Assembly: GCF_964033635.1 (NCBI RefSeq)
Contig: NZ_OZ035533.1
Span: forward strand, 6,295,001-6,359,000
Direction of reading: 5' to 3'
Source of the DNA: Chitinophaga sp. MM2321
GTDB lineage: Bacteria; Bacteroidota; Bacteroidia; Chitinophagales; Chitinophagaceae
DNA length: 64,000 nucleotides
Both the position numbers and the translations under genes were made by a program. Of this stretch, positions 52,300 through 61,485 are shown piece by piece. The notes below the pieces were generated by a model. It was not told the DNA's origin, did not search any database, and saw nothing but the letters and a program-made list of their open reading frames with translations. Within the stretch, counting starts at the first letter, position 1, and every line of letters starts with the position of its first letter.

Positions 52300-52866
52300 C
52301 TAAATCGACAATAATCGTTCCACAGTTACCGGAAACCATTGATGTTCCAGTGCTTGCACCTTGCGGGCTACCGTTTCCGGTGTATCTTCTTTGGTGATGA
52401 TGCAACGTTCCTGGAGGATTGTTTCCCCATCATCATATTTTTCATTTACGAAATGAATCGTGATACCGCTTTCTGTTTCGCCGGCAGCGATGACCGCCTC
52501 GTGTACAAAATGCCCATACATGCCTTTGCCTCCAAATTTCGGCAACAGCGCAGGATGTATGTTGATGATACGGTTGGGAAAAGCCTGTACGAGGTTGACA
52601 GGTATTTTCCATAAAAAGCCAGCCAGTACAACCAGGTCTGTCTGGTATTCCTTTAATATTTGTATATAAGTATCCGTATGAAGGAACTTGTCTTTTTCTA
52701 TTAATATACTGGGAATGCCTTCACGTTCGGCAATTGCTAAAACACCCGCCCCGGGTCTATTGCAAACAATCAGCGAAACCCTGCCTTTATCTGAATTTCT
52801 GAAATGGTCTATGATCTTTTGCGCGTTACTTCCGGCGCCTGACGCGAATAGGACGATATTTTTCAA
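52300..52866 (-). CDS. purN: Phosphoribosylglycinamide formyltransferase (GAR transformylase)
   Basis: Transfers a formyl group from 10-formyl-tetrahydrofolate to GAR in purine synthesis. The 188-aa protein matches the E. coli length. Substrate loop FASGAGSNAQKII (7-19); catalytic Asn102 and His104 in INIHPALLPKFGGKGMYG and Asp146 in NEKYDDGETI. The start codon is TTG (complement of 52864-52866): it gives exactly the family N-terminus MKNIVLFASG, no ATG is in reach, and AGGAG lies just upstream, an unusually clear Shine-Dalgarno match for this genome. Divergence from neighbours is nil; it stands alone. Confidence 0.95.
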   Translation of the reverse strand: MKNIVLFASGAGSNAQKIIDHFRNSDKGRVSLIVCNRPGAGVLAIAEREGIPSILIEKDKFLHTDTYIQILKEYQTDLVVLAGFLWKIPVNLVQAFPNRIINIHPALLPKFGGKGMYGHFVHEAVIAAGETESGITIHFVNEKYDDGETILQERCIITKEDTPETVARKVQALEHQWFPVTVERLLSI

Positions 52867-52903
52867 GTCTCCTGATTTATTTTATTGGCGCAAAAGTAAT
52901 TCT

Positions 52904-53653
52904 TTATTTTATGTATTGTCCGCAGCCGTGGTACACTTTGTCCTTGATTTGTATATCCACGGTGTTAGGTTGCATGAGGCCGCTCATGTCGTCCATACAC
53001 ATGGTATTGCGGATCTGGATGGTGATCTGCGGGGTGGTATATACTTTCAGGGTATCAGTATTGGGACGGGCCGCCGGGAGAGCTACCTGTACACTATCTC
53101 CGTTCATAGTATAGAAAAGGAGTTTTTTGCGTTCCAGGTTCAGGGCCCAACCGGGTTCGTTGCCGTGGGCGGAGAAGAGGATGCCTGCTTTTGCTTTTTC
53201 TGCCAGTTGGGCGCGGCGGTCGCCGCCTTCCACTGGTTTCAGGACATAGTTAGTGGCCAGCGCCCCTTCAATACGTTTGCCCTCGCGGTCGAGCAGGAGC
53301 AGTTTGCCGTCTGCGGCCAGGAATGAGCTGCTGTCTGTTTTCTTTTCTATCAGAACGGTAGAATCACTGAGTTGCTTCCAGGTACCGGTTTCTACCTGTG
53401 CAATGCCTAGTCCCCTGCCCTGGTAGGCAACAAGTTCACTAAAGGTGTGGTCGTCAAACAGGGTTACCTGGTAATCCATACCGGGGCAGTCTGCACAGGG
53501 AAGTGTACCCTGGTAGGTGCCGGTAACAGGTTTAATGACGGTTTTGACGGGAGTAGCTGCAGCGGTGCTGTCGCCCTGGGTGCCTGGGGTGGTATTGTTA
53601 TTACAGGCGGCCAAAACGGCTATAAAAACGGATAAGTAGATAAGTTTGTACAT
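52904..53653 (-). CDS. NlpE-like copper-stress lipoprotein with COG3650-like C-terminal domain
   Basis: A 249-aa lipoprotein (MYKLIYLSVFIAVLAAC, Cys17). The NlpE N-terminal domain (about 45-140) shows GTYQGTLPCADCPGMDYQVT with the CxxC typical of NlpE, which senses envelope copper or lipoprotein stress in enterobacteria. The C-terminal half (about 165-249) carries AHGNEPGWALNL and a final Cys-rich DKVYHGCGQYIK, as in COG3650-type proteins. ATG at 53651-53653 was chosen because it begins the lipoprotein signal; upstream in-frame codons are not signal-like. It is divergent from the ACIII operon, with a 445-bp gap between. Confidence 0.85.
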   Translation of the reverse strand: MYKLIYLSVFIAVLAACNNNTTPGTQGDSTAAATPVKTVIKPVTGTYQGTLPCADCPGMDYQVTLFDDHTFSELVAYQGRGLGIAQVETGTWKQLSDSTVLIEKKTDSSSFLAADGKLLLLDREGKRIEGALATNYVLKPVEGGDRRAQLAEKAKAGILFSAHGNEPGWALNLERKKLLFYTMNGDSVQVALPAARPNTDTLKVYTTPQITIQIRNTMCMDDMSGLMQPNTVDIQIKDKVYHGCGQYIK

Positions 53654-54098
53654 GGGAATGTTTTTTATGGGCAGATTGAACATTCTGGTCCGGTAACAGG
53701 TTATATTGGTAAAAATAGCATTCTCGCAGAGAATTACAGGCGGAGGTACATAATATATTATATATAAGCAAGGATATAGGGGACCACTATTTAATTCTGA
53801 TCTGCATCTATATATATTATATCCCCGGGAAAGCTTACACCACATTACGTGTAAGCGTATTACGCCAGAAAGAAAATCAACCTCATAGAAAATATTAACT
53901 CAGGAGCGGATTTACTTACCGGCGTGACGTAGTTGGCTACCATAAAGGCTTTCAACATAATTTGCGCGCCGGGGCCAGGCAAAATCGAAGATCATTTAAG
54001 GCAATTAATTTTATAATTGTTGATAAATTGTCAACATTGTGTCTTATTTTTGCTCGCACTTTTAAGAAACTTTAGGTCAAATCTAAACTATATAGGCT
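53654..54098. other. Divergent region between the NlpE-like gene and the act operon
   Basis: About 445 bases. Contents: alternating AT tracts near 53750-53766 and 53809-53822, a perfect 8-8-8 inverted repeat GCTTACAC (53833-53840) / GTGTAAGC (53849-53856), and a candidate act promoter at 54020-54052. No tRNA or recognisable riboswitch seen. Confidence 0.5.
54020..54052 (+). promoter_or_regulatory. Candidate promoter of the act-cox operon
   Basis: TTG (54020-54022), 22-nt spacer, TATTTTTG (54045-54052), an exact TAnnTTTG. The -33 region lies in a small inverted repeat GTTGA/TCAAC. The predicted 5' leader is about 40 nt. Confidence 0.5.
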
Positions 54099-55373
54099 GT
54101 GTATCGTCGTGTTTCCATTCTTTTGCGCAAGCATTTTGTGAGTGTGCTTATTCTATGCGCTAGTATAGTAATTCCGTTTTCTTCAGTTAAGGCTGCGGAT
54201 CCAGCGAAGGGTAAAGCAATATTTCAGCAAAATTGCGCTTCATGCCATAATGTCCACAAGAAGCTGACAGGTCCCGCTCTGAAAGGGGTTGAGGATAGGT
54301 GGCCAGATAAGAAATTATTGCACCAGTGGATTCATAACTCCGCTTCTGTCCTCGCTTCCGGCGACAAGTACGCCAATGATCTCTTCGCTGAGTATAACAA
54401 AAATGCGATGCCGGCTTTCCCTGCGTTTAGTAACGAGGAGATAGACGACATCCTGGCGTATATTAAAGTAGAGGAGGTTAAAATACCAGGTGGTGCTGCC
54501 CCTGCGGCCGGCGCTACTGCTGCAGATGCTAAAGACAAAGGCAGTGACAATAGTCTCCTCTTTGGTATTATTACACTGGTGTTGGCTGTTGTAGCACTTA
54601 TCCTGATGCAGATCAATAGTAACCTGAACAAGCTTGCTAATGATAAAGAAGGTACTGCTACCCCTGAATCGATCCCCTTTTATAAAAATAAAGCTTACAT
54701 CGCACTGTTTATTCTGGTGTTGTTCATGGTAGGTGGTTACTTCACTATTAACGGAGCTATCGGGCTGGGTCGTCAGAAAGACTATATGCCTGAGCAGCCG
54801 ATCTTCTACAGCCATAAGGTGCATGCGGGTATCAACCAGATCAACTGTTTGTACTGTCACGCCGGCGCAGAGAAGAGCAAGCATGCTATGATCCCTTCCG
54901 AAAATATCTGTATGAACTGTCACAAGGCGATCAAAGAATACGCTGGTCCTGAGCTGTTTACCGCTGAAGGAAAAAAAGTGGATGGTACAGCAGAAATCCA
55001 CAAATTATATGATTATGTAGGATGGGATCCTGAAGCAGGTAAATATACCAAACCAGGCAGACCGATTGAATGGACCAAGATCCATAACCTGCCCGATCAC
55101 GTTTACTTCAACCACTCCCAACATACAGTGGCCGGTCAGCAACAGTGCCAGACCTGTCATGGTGCCATCACCGAAATGGATGAAGTACATCAGTTCGCCG
55201 ACCTGTCTATGGGCTGGTGTATCAACTGTCACCGTACTACCAAAGTGCAGTTTGCAGATAATAACTATTACAGCATTTTCGAGAAACTTCATCAGGACAT
55301 AAAGGATAAGAAGATCGATAGCGTAACTGTTGAGATGGTGGGTGGTACTGAATGTCAAAAATGTCACTACTAG
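54099..55373 (+). CDS. actA: Alternative complex III subunit ActA, hexahaem cytochrome c
   Basis: Periplasmic haem-c subunit of alternative complex III (quinol:cytochrome c oxidoreductase). The 424-aa protein starts with a signal peptide/anchor and a monohaem cytochrome c domain (about 33-110; CASCH at 46-50). Two membrane helices follow (about 150-175 and 200-225), then a multihaem domain with five CxxCH: CLYCH, CMNCH, CQTCH, CINCH and CQKCH. Six haem sites are therefore visible. No ATG lies near the start: GTG at 54099 opens the frame and gives a good signal sequence; a TTG a few codons on is possible. First gene of the act-cox operon. Confidence 0.95.
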   Translation: MYRRVSILLRKHFVSVLILCASIVIPFSSVKAADPAKGKAIFQQNCASCHNVHKKLTGPALKGVEDRWPDKKLLHQWIHNSASVLASGDKYANDLFAEYNKNAMPAFPAFSNEEIDDILAYIKVEEVKIPGGAAPAAGATAADAKDKGSDNSLLFGIITLVLAVVALILMQINSNLNKLANDKEGTATPESIPFYKNKAYIALFILVLFMVGGYFTINGAIGLGRQKDYMPEQPIFYSHKVHAGINQINCLYCHAGAEKSKHAMIPSENICMNCHKAIKEYAGPELFTAEGKKVDGTAEIHKLYDYVGWDPEAGKYTKPGRPIEWTKIHNLPDHVYFNHSQHTVAGQQQCQTCHGAITEMDEVHQFADLSMGWCINCHRTTKVQFADNNYYSIFEKLHQDIKDKKIDSVTVEMVGGTECQKCHY

Positions 55374-55494
55374 GAAGGAATTAGCAATTTTTCATTTTTT
55401 CAGGTTGAGATTTAAATGCAAAAATTTCGGGATCAGAAAATTTGAAAATGTTTCAGAAGATATCAAATTTATAAACGTAACTCGTTAATATAAC

Positions 55495-58400
55495 ATGGAG
55501 CAAAAAAAGTATTGGAAAGGCTTGGAGGAGTTGCACAATACCGATGCGCATCAGGAAATTGTGAAGAACGAATTCAGTGAAGAATTGCCATTTGAGAGTG
55601 AAGGCCTGTTGAATGCTACTACCCCCCGCAGGGATTTTCTGAAGTACCTGGGTTTCACCACGGCTGCTGCTACTATTGCTGCCAGCTGTGAAACACCTAT
55701 ACAGAAAGCTATTCCTTACGTAAACAAACCGGAAGAAATAACACCCGGCGTAGCCAATTATTATGCTTCCTCTTATTCTATTGATGGTGAATATGTGCCG
55801 TTAGTGGTGAAAACCCGCGAAGGCCGCCCCATCAAGATAGAAGGTAATACGCTGTCTACCATCACACATGGTGCTACCTCAGCAAAAGTACAAGGCGCTG
55901 TATTGAGCCTGTACGACGTAGCCCGCCTGCGTTTCCCATCGATCGGCGGTACGGAAACGACCTGGGCAGAACTGGATAAACAAATAGGTGCAGCACTAGC
56001 CGGATTAGGCGGTGCTCCTGTTGTTTTATTGAGCTCTTCTATTCTCAGCCCGTCTACTAAAAAAGTGATCGGCGAATTCCTGGGTAAATACCCTAATTCC
56101 CGCCACGTTGTATACGATGCAGTGTCCTATTCCGGCATGCTGCAGGCCAACGAAGCTTCCTACGGTAAAAGAACCATCCCTTCCTATCACTTTGACAATG
56201 CCAAAGCGATCGTAAGTCTGGGTGCCGATTTCCTGGGAACCTGGCTCAACCCGGTTGAATACTCCCGTCAATTTGCACAAACACGTAAAATCAATGCTAA
56301 AAAACCGGAAATGTCCAAACACTTCCAGTTCGAAAGCACGATGAGCCTGACCGGTGCAAACGCGGACGAAAGATATACACACAAACCTTCAGAAACCGGT
56401 GCCATCGCACTGGCGCTGCTGGCTGCTGTAGGTGGTAGCGTTACAGCACCCGCTATTGCAGATGCACGCGTAAAAGAAGGGATCGCCAAAGCAGCGAAGG
56501 AACTGAAAGCTAACACCGGTAAAGCACTGGTAGTAAGCGGTTCCAACGATGTAAACGTACAGTTGATCGTTAACGCCATCAACAATATCGTAGGCGCTAA
56601 TGGTACTACTATCGACTGGGCATCTCCGGCTAACTACCGTCAGGGTATCGACAGCGATATGACGCAACTGGTAAGCGACATGAATGCAGGCAGCATTGGT
56701 GCTGTGCTGGTTTACGGCGCTAACCCCGTTTACGATTATTTCGAGTCACAGAAGTTTGCAGAAGGACTGAAAAAAGTGAAACTGGCTGTATCCTTCAACG
56801 ACAGACAAGACGAAACTACTGAGCTGTGTAAATATATTGCGCCTGATCATCACTTCCTCGAAAGCTGGAATGATGCAGAAGCAAGAGCAGGTTACACCAG
56901 CTTTGCACAGCCTACTATCATGCCGCTGTTCAAAACACGTGCGGTACAGGATACCTTACTCACCTGGGCTGGTAACACTACCATCTGGGCCGATTACCTG
57001 AAAAATGAATGGATCAGCAAACTGGGCAGCCAGGAAGCATGGGACAAAGCATTGCAGGACGGTATTGTTGAACCAGCTACTGCTCCGGCTTTAGGTGGTG
57101 CTTCTTTCGCCGGTGATATAGCCGGTGCTGCTGCTAAAATCAACAGCGGTAAGAAAGGTGGTCAATACGAACTGGTACTGTATGAAAAAGTAGCGATCGG
57201 TAACGGTAAACTGGCTAACAACCCATGGTTGCAGGAAATGCCTGATCCAATCACCCGCGCTACCTGGGACAACTACGCCTGTGTTTCCAACACACTCGCT
57301 AAGAAGTTCTCCATGCAACTGGGAGACGATTACGAAATCAATGCTGATAAAAAAGTACTGAAAATAAAAGCCAACGGTAAGGAAATCGAGCTGCCGCTGC
57401 TGATTGTTCCGGGCATACATCCTGATGTAGTTGCCATTGCAGTTGGTTACGGTCACAGCACCAATACAGGCAGAGCTGCCGGCTTAATCGGTAAAAATGC
57501 TTATCCACTGGTTGCCTCCAACGGTCAGACACGCGATTACTTCTCTATCGATGCTACTGTTGAAGCTACCGGCGAAAAATATCCAATTGGTTTAACACAA
57601 ACCCATAATAGCTACGAAGGCCGTCCTATCGTTAAAGAAACTACCCTCGAAGAATTCATCAAGAATCCGGTGGAAGTAAACGCAGACAGGTTAGAGCTGA
57701 AGAAGTTCGGTAAAGATTTCCGTAAGGATGCTACCCTTTATCCTAACTACAGCTACCCAGGTATCAAATGGGGCATGTCCATCGATCTGAACACCTGTTT
57801 TGGTTGTGGTGCATGTACAATTGCCTGTCAGGCTGAAAACAACGTTTCTGTTGTAGGTAAAGAAGAAGTGATCAAAGCGCATGAAATGCACTGGATCCGT
57901 ATCGATCGTTACTTCAGTGGTGATGAAAACAATCCGGAAGTAGTGTTCCAACCAATGCTGTGTCAGCATTGTGATAACGCGCCTTGCGAAAACGTTTGCC
58001 CGGTAGGTGCTACCAACCACAGTTCTGAAGGTCTTAACCAGATGGCTTATAACCGTTGTATCGGTACCCGTTACTGCGCGAATAACTGCCCTTATAAAGT
58101 GCGTCGCCTGAACTGGAGAGACTGGAATGGTGCTGATAGCTTTGAAAATAACCTGTATGATGTAGCTGATATGAACGATAACCTCACCCGTATGGTACTG
58201 AACCCTGATGTAGTGGTTCGTAGCCGTGGTGTGATGGAAAAATGTTCATTCTGTGTGCAGCGTTTGCAGGAAGCTAAACTGGATGCGAAGAAAGCAGGTC
58301 ACCCAATGAAAGATGGTGCTGCTAAAACTGCCTGCCAGCAAGCTTGCGGTGCTGATGCGATCGTTTTTGGTAACATCAACGATAAGAATAGCGAAATCTA

Positions 58401-58554
58401 CAAGATCCGTAACGAGGAGCAAACAGAAAGAATGTACTATGTGTTGGAAGAAACACACGTACTGCCTTCTATCAGCTACCTGGCTAAGATCAGAAATAAA
58501 GATGCCGCTCCTAAAGCAGAATCTGCACATAAGGAAGAAGCGCATCACGCTTAA
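55495..58554 (+). CDS. actB: Alternative complex III subunit ActB, molybdopterin-like plus iron-sulfur subunit
   Basis: A 1019-aa periplasmic subunit that fuses a molybdopterin-oxidoreductase-like domain (about 60-740; the Mo cofactor is absent in characterised ActB) to a four-cluster ferredoxin-like domain (about 755-985). Cluster motifs: CFGCGACTIACQ (from Cys768), CQHCDNAPCENVCP, CIGTRYCANNCPY, and CSFCVQRL with CQQACG. A twin-Arg export motif RRDFLKYLGF lies about 45 residues in, followed by a hydrophobic stretch and Cys. Electrons pass from quinol through these clusters to the haems of ActA. The spacing to actA is 121 bp. Confidence 0.96.
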   Translation: MEQKKYWKGLEELHNTDAHQEIVKNEFSEELPFESEGLLNATTPRRDFLKYLGFTTAAATIAASCETPIQKAIPYVNKPEEITPGVANYYASSYSIDGEYVPLVVKTREGRPIKIEGNTLSTITHGATSAKVQGAVLSLYDVARLRFPSIGGTETTWAELDKQIGAALAGLGGAPVVLLSSSILSPSTKKVIGEFLGKYPNSRHVVYDAVSYSGMLQANEASYGKRTIPSYHFDNAKAIVSLGADFLGTWLNPVEYSRQFAQTRKINAKKPEMSKHFQFESTMSLTGANADERYTHKPSETGAIALALLAAVGGSVTAPAIADARVKEGIAKAAKELKANTGKALVVSGSNDVNVQLIVNAINNIVGANGTTIDWASPANYRQGIDSDMTQLVSDMNAGSIGAVLVYGANPVYDYFESQKFAEGLKKVKLAVSFNDRQDETTELCKYIAPDHHFLESWNDAEARAGYTSFAQPTIMPLFKTRAVQDTLLTWAGNTTIWADYLKNEWISKLGSQEAWDKALQDGIVEPATAPALGGASFAGDIAGAAAKINSGKKGGQYELVLYEKVAIGNGKLANNPWLQEMPDPITRATWDNYACVSNTLAKKFSMQLGDDYEINADKKVLKIKANGKEIELPLLIVPGIHPDVVAIAVGYGHSTNTGRAAGLIGKNAYPLVASNGQTRDYFSIDATVEATGEKYPIGLTQTHNSYEGRPIVKETTLEEFIKNPVEVNADRLELKKFGKDFRKDATLYPNYSYPGIKWGMSIDLNTCFGCGACTIACQAENNVSVVGKEEVIKAHEMHWIRIDRYFSGDENNPEVVFQPMLCQHCDNAPCENVCPVGATNHSSEGLNQMAYNRCIGTRYCANNCPYKVRRLNWRDWNGADSFENNLYDVADMNDNLTRMVLNPDVVVRSRGVMEKCSFCVQRLQEAKLDAKKAGHPMKDGAAKTACQQACGADAIVFGNINDKNSEIYKIRNEEQTERMYYVLEETHVLPSISYLAKIRNKDAAPKAESAHKEEAHHA

Positions 58555-58632
58555 TATCTTTTAACAGGTCATCGTTAAGAGAAAAGACAGAGTAAGAAGT
58601 CACAGAATCTGAGATCATAACAAAAGACAAGG

Positions 58633-58663
58633 GCTAGTAGCTAGAAGCTAGCAGCTAAAGCTT
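58633..58663. repeat. Short AGCTAG-type repeat cluster before actC
   Basis: GCTAGTAGCTAGAAGCTAGC and what follows consist of overlapping AGCTA words that can fold in several registers. It lies in the 116-bp actB-actC gap, unlike the compact gaps elsewhere in the operon. Confidence 0.5.
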
Positions 58664-58670
58664 ATAGAAT

Positions 58671-60107
58671 ATGAATTTAAAATACGAATCCACACTGAGA
58701 GAACCTTTGGTAGACGGGGTTAAGGATTATCACCAGGTAACGGAAGATATCATCAGTCCCATTGAAGGGAAGCCTGGGAAATTGTGGTATGTAGGCTTTT
58801 TTATTTCACTGACACTGTTGGGCTTTGGTGCATTCTCAGTGTTTTGGCAGATCTATTTCGGTGTTGGTGTGTGGAACCTGAATAAAACTGTGGGTTGGGG
58901 TTGGGATATTACCAACTTCGTATGGTGGGTAGGTATTGGTCACGCCGGTACACTGATCTCCGCTATCCTCCTCTTGTTCCGCCAGGGTTGGCGTACAGGG
59001 GTGAACCGTGCGGCAGAAGCCATGACCATCTTTGCGGTAATGTGCGCAGGCCAGTTCCCGATTATTCACATGGGTCGTGTATGGATGGCGTTCTTTATCC
59101 TGCCTTATCCTAATACCCGTGGTTCAGTATGGGTAAACTTTAACTCCCCGCTCCTTTGGGACGTATTTGCGATCTCTACTTACTTTACCGTTTCCCTGTT
59201 GTTCTGGTACTCTGGTCTGTTACCGGATTTCGCTACCGTTCGTGACAGGGCTAAAACTAAATTACGCAAGTTATTATACGGTGTGGCCTCTTTTGGCTGG
59301 ACAGGTTCTACCAAACACTGGCAACGTCATGAGTCGCTGTCATTAGTACTGGCAGGTCTGGCTACACCACTGGTACTGTCTGTACACACGATTGTATCTT
59401 TTGACTTTGCCACTTCCGTAATTCCCGGTTGGCATACCACCATCTTCCCTCCTTACTTTGTGGCGGGTGCGATCTTCTCGGGATTTGCGATGGTACAAAC
59501 ACTGCTGATCATCACACGTAAAATATTACACCTGGAAGAATATATTACCCTGGGCCATATGGAGGCCATGAACAAGGTAATTGTACTGACGGGTTCTATT
59601 GTAGGTTGTGCTTACCTGACTGAGTTATTCATGGCATGGTATGGCGCTAACCCTTACGAATTTGATTCCTTCTTTAAATATCGTGCTGCCGGTCCGTTGG
59701 GTTGGTCTTACTATATCATGATGACGTGTAACGTTGTTACACCGCAGGTATTCTGGTTCCGCAAAATGAGAAGAAGCGTAACCGTGACTTTCATCATGTC
59801 TATTATTGTGAACATCGGTATGTGGTTTGAACGTTTTGTAATCATCTGTACTTCCCTGTACCGCGATTACCTGCCATCCAGCTGGGCATACTATCGTCCG
59901 TCCTGGCCTGAAGTAGGTTTCTACATGGGTACATTCGGTTTGTTCTTCACCTGCTATTTCCTGTTTGCCAAATACTTCCCGGTAATTGCGCTGGCAGAAA
60001 TCAAGGCAATCCTGAAAACTTCCGGAGAAAACTTTAAAGAGAAAATGGAAGTATACGAAGAAGAGACACCGGAGAAGTTTGCTCATGATGCAGCACATGC
60101 ACACTAA
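58671..60107 (+). CDS. actC: Alternative complex III subunit ActC (NrfD/PsrC-like membrane subunit)
   Basis: A 478-aa polytopic membrane protein of the NrfD family with about ten helices, which carries the quinol-binding site and a proposed proton path of ACIII. Recognisable regions: NFVWWVGIGHAGTLISAILL (about 82-101), AMTIFAVMCAGQFPIIHMGR (about 116-135) and HTIVSFDFATSVIPGWHTT (about 240-258). A His-rich C-terminus HDAAHAH ends the protein. Start ATG at 58671 follows an A-rich leader. Its order after actB and before actD is that of known Bacteroidota act operons. Confidence 0.96.
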   Translation: MNLKYESTLREPLVDGVKDYHQVTEDIISPIEGKPGKLWYVGFFISLTLLGFGAFSVFWQIYFGVGVWNLNKTVGWGWDITNFVWWVGIGHAGTLISAILLLFRQGWRTGVNRAAEAMTIFAVMCAGQFPIIHMGRVWMAFFILPYPNTRGSVWVNFNSPLLWDVFAISTYFTVSLLFWYSGLLPDFATVRDRAKTKLRKLLYGVASFGWTGSTKHWQRHESLSLVLAGLATPLVLSVHTIVSFDFATSVIPGWHTTIFPPYFVAGAIFSGFAMVQTLLIITRKILHLEEYITLGHMEAMNKVIVLTGSIVGCAYLTELFMAWYGANPYEFDSFFKYRAAGPLGWSYYIMMTCNVVTPQVFWFRKMRRSVTVTFIMSIIVNIGMWFERFVIICTSLYRDYLPSSWAYYRPSWPEVGFYMGTFGLFFTCYFLFAKYFPVIALAEIKAILKTSGENFKEKMEVYEEETPEKFAHDAAHAH

Positions 60108-60155
60108 AAGATGAATAGACAGAATTAATTACTTGGAATTTGAATTTTTAAATAT

Positions 60156-60749
60156 ATGGCTGTTAAAAATTTTGTTGTAGGCTTGTTTGACGATGAGGCA
60201 GTGTTGTTTCCAGCGGTAAAAAAAGTACGTACCGCCGGCTACAAGTTGCACGATGTATACACTCCTTTTCCTGTTCACGGCCTTGATCATGCAATGGGTT
60301 TAAGAGAAACCAGCCTTCATACAGCAGGTTTCATATACGGCATCACAGGTACCACTACGGCATTAGGTTTCATGAGTTGGGTATTTAATGTAGACTGGCC
60401 GCTGAATATTGGTGGTAAACCACATTTCCCGTTACCGGCATTTATTCCGATCACCTTTGAGCTGACGGTATTATTTTCAGCAGTGGGTATGGTATATACT
60501 TTCTGCTGGCTTTGCCAGATCATGCCAGGCGTGAAAAAACACATTTTTCACCCCAGACAGACAGATGACAAGTTTGTAATGGTTATTGAACTGACAGAAA
60601 AAACCAATGCCGAGGAAGTGAAGAGTTTCCTTGCTGCTGCAGGTGCACATGAGATCAATGAGCAGCGGGCTGAAGCAGGATGGTGGTTCGGAAGGTTTGA
60701 TAAGGATGATGAGCCTTATCTCCGTCAGGTCCAGACCACAAACGCTTAA
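60156..60749 (+). CDS. actD: Alternative complex III subunit ActD (DUF3341)
   Basis: A 197-aa membrane subunit with two helices (about 60-80 and 97-120) and cytoplasmic ends, of the DUF3341 family. Family words: FDDEAVLFPAVKKVRTAGY (about 11-29), VYTPFPVHGLDHAMGL (about 34-49), LPAFIPITFELTVLFSAVGM and the C-terminal WWFGRFDKDD. Its role in ACIII is structural; it binds against ActC. The gap to actC is 48 bp and to actE 83 bp. Confidence 0.95.
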   Translation: MAVKNFVVGLFDDEAVLFPAVKKVRTAGYKLHDVYTPFPVHGLDHAMGLRETSLHTAGFIYGITGTTTALGFMSWVFNVDWPLNIGGKPHFPLPAFIPITFELTVLFSAVGMVYTFCWLCQIMPGVKKHIFHPRQTDDKFVMVIELTEKTNAEEVKSFLAAAGAHEINEQRAEAGWWFGRFDKDDEPYLRQVQTTNA

Positions 60750-60832
60750 TTACAATAACAGCTAAAATATACAGTTGCGACATTAGGATTTGAGCAAGCA
60801 AGAACTAATGAAAGCTAGATAAATAATTTCTG

Positions 60833-61441
60833 ATGAAAAGGACTTCCAACATATTGATTGTAGCCGCATTGGCAACTGGAGCTTTCCTGGCAGCCTGTAA
60901 TAAGGGGGAGCACAACAGAAAGCCCGGCAGGATTTATATGCCCGACATGTATCAATCCCGTGCGTATGAATTTTACAGTGCTCGTTTGTCAGGCCTTAAG
61001 CCAGTGGAAGGAACAGTAAAAAGAGGTGAACTATTGCCATACCATCTGAAAGAATCAGATACGGCGCTGGCGAATCTGGTGAAGAATCCGTTGGCTATTA
61101 CACCGGCAGATCTGAAAGAAGGAGAGCGTATTTTCAATATTTACTGCGGCATTTGCCACGGTACTGCGCTGGATGGCAACGGACCTCTTTATAAAGGTGG
61201 CGACGGCCCTTACCCCGCAGCCCCTGCCAACCTGGTTGCCGGTGCAAAATCCGGTTACACAGAAGGCCGCCTGTTTCACGTAATGACTTATGGCTATAAC
61301 ATGATGGGTAGCTACGCCAGTCAGCTCGACAGAGCACAACGCTGGCAGATTGCTGCTTATATAAAGAGCAAACAGCCTGGTGCAGTAGCCCAGCCTTCTG
61401 CTGAAACGGCTCCTGCTAAAGATAGCGCGGCAGCTAAATAA
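60833..61441 (+). CDS. actE: Alternative complex III subunit ActE, monohaem cytochrome c lipoprotein
   Basis: A 202-aa lipoprotein cytochrome c. Signal peptide with lipobox LAAC (Cys22). Single haem site CGICH (105-109) and a likely axial Met in YNMMGSYASQL. The region YMPDMYQSRAYEFY (about 34-47) is typical of ActE. It probably hands electrons to the oxidase or to a soluble cytochrome. The C-terminal about 20 residues are Ala/Pro-rich and disordered. Compact spacing to actD and actF supports one transcript. Confidence 0.95.
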   Translation: MKRTSNILIVAALATGAFLAACNKGEHNRKPGRIYMPDMYQSRAYEFYSARLSGLKPVEGTVKRGELLPYHLKESDTALANLVKNPLAITPADLKEGERIFNIYCGICHGTALDGNGPLYKGGDGPYPAAPANLVAGAKSGYTEGRLFHVMTYGYNMMGSYASQLDRAQRWQIAAYIKSKQPGAVAQPSAETAPAKDSAAAK

Positions 61442-61485
61442 GAGAGTTAAAACTGAATTTCAATCAAGTATTTTAATATACAGTA

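Noticed and set aside
53654..54098. Riboswitch in the act leader
   Set aside because: Only a simple hairpin and AT tracts were seen; no conserved riboswitch core could be recognised, and the predicted leader is only about 40 nt.
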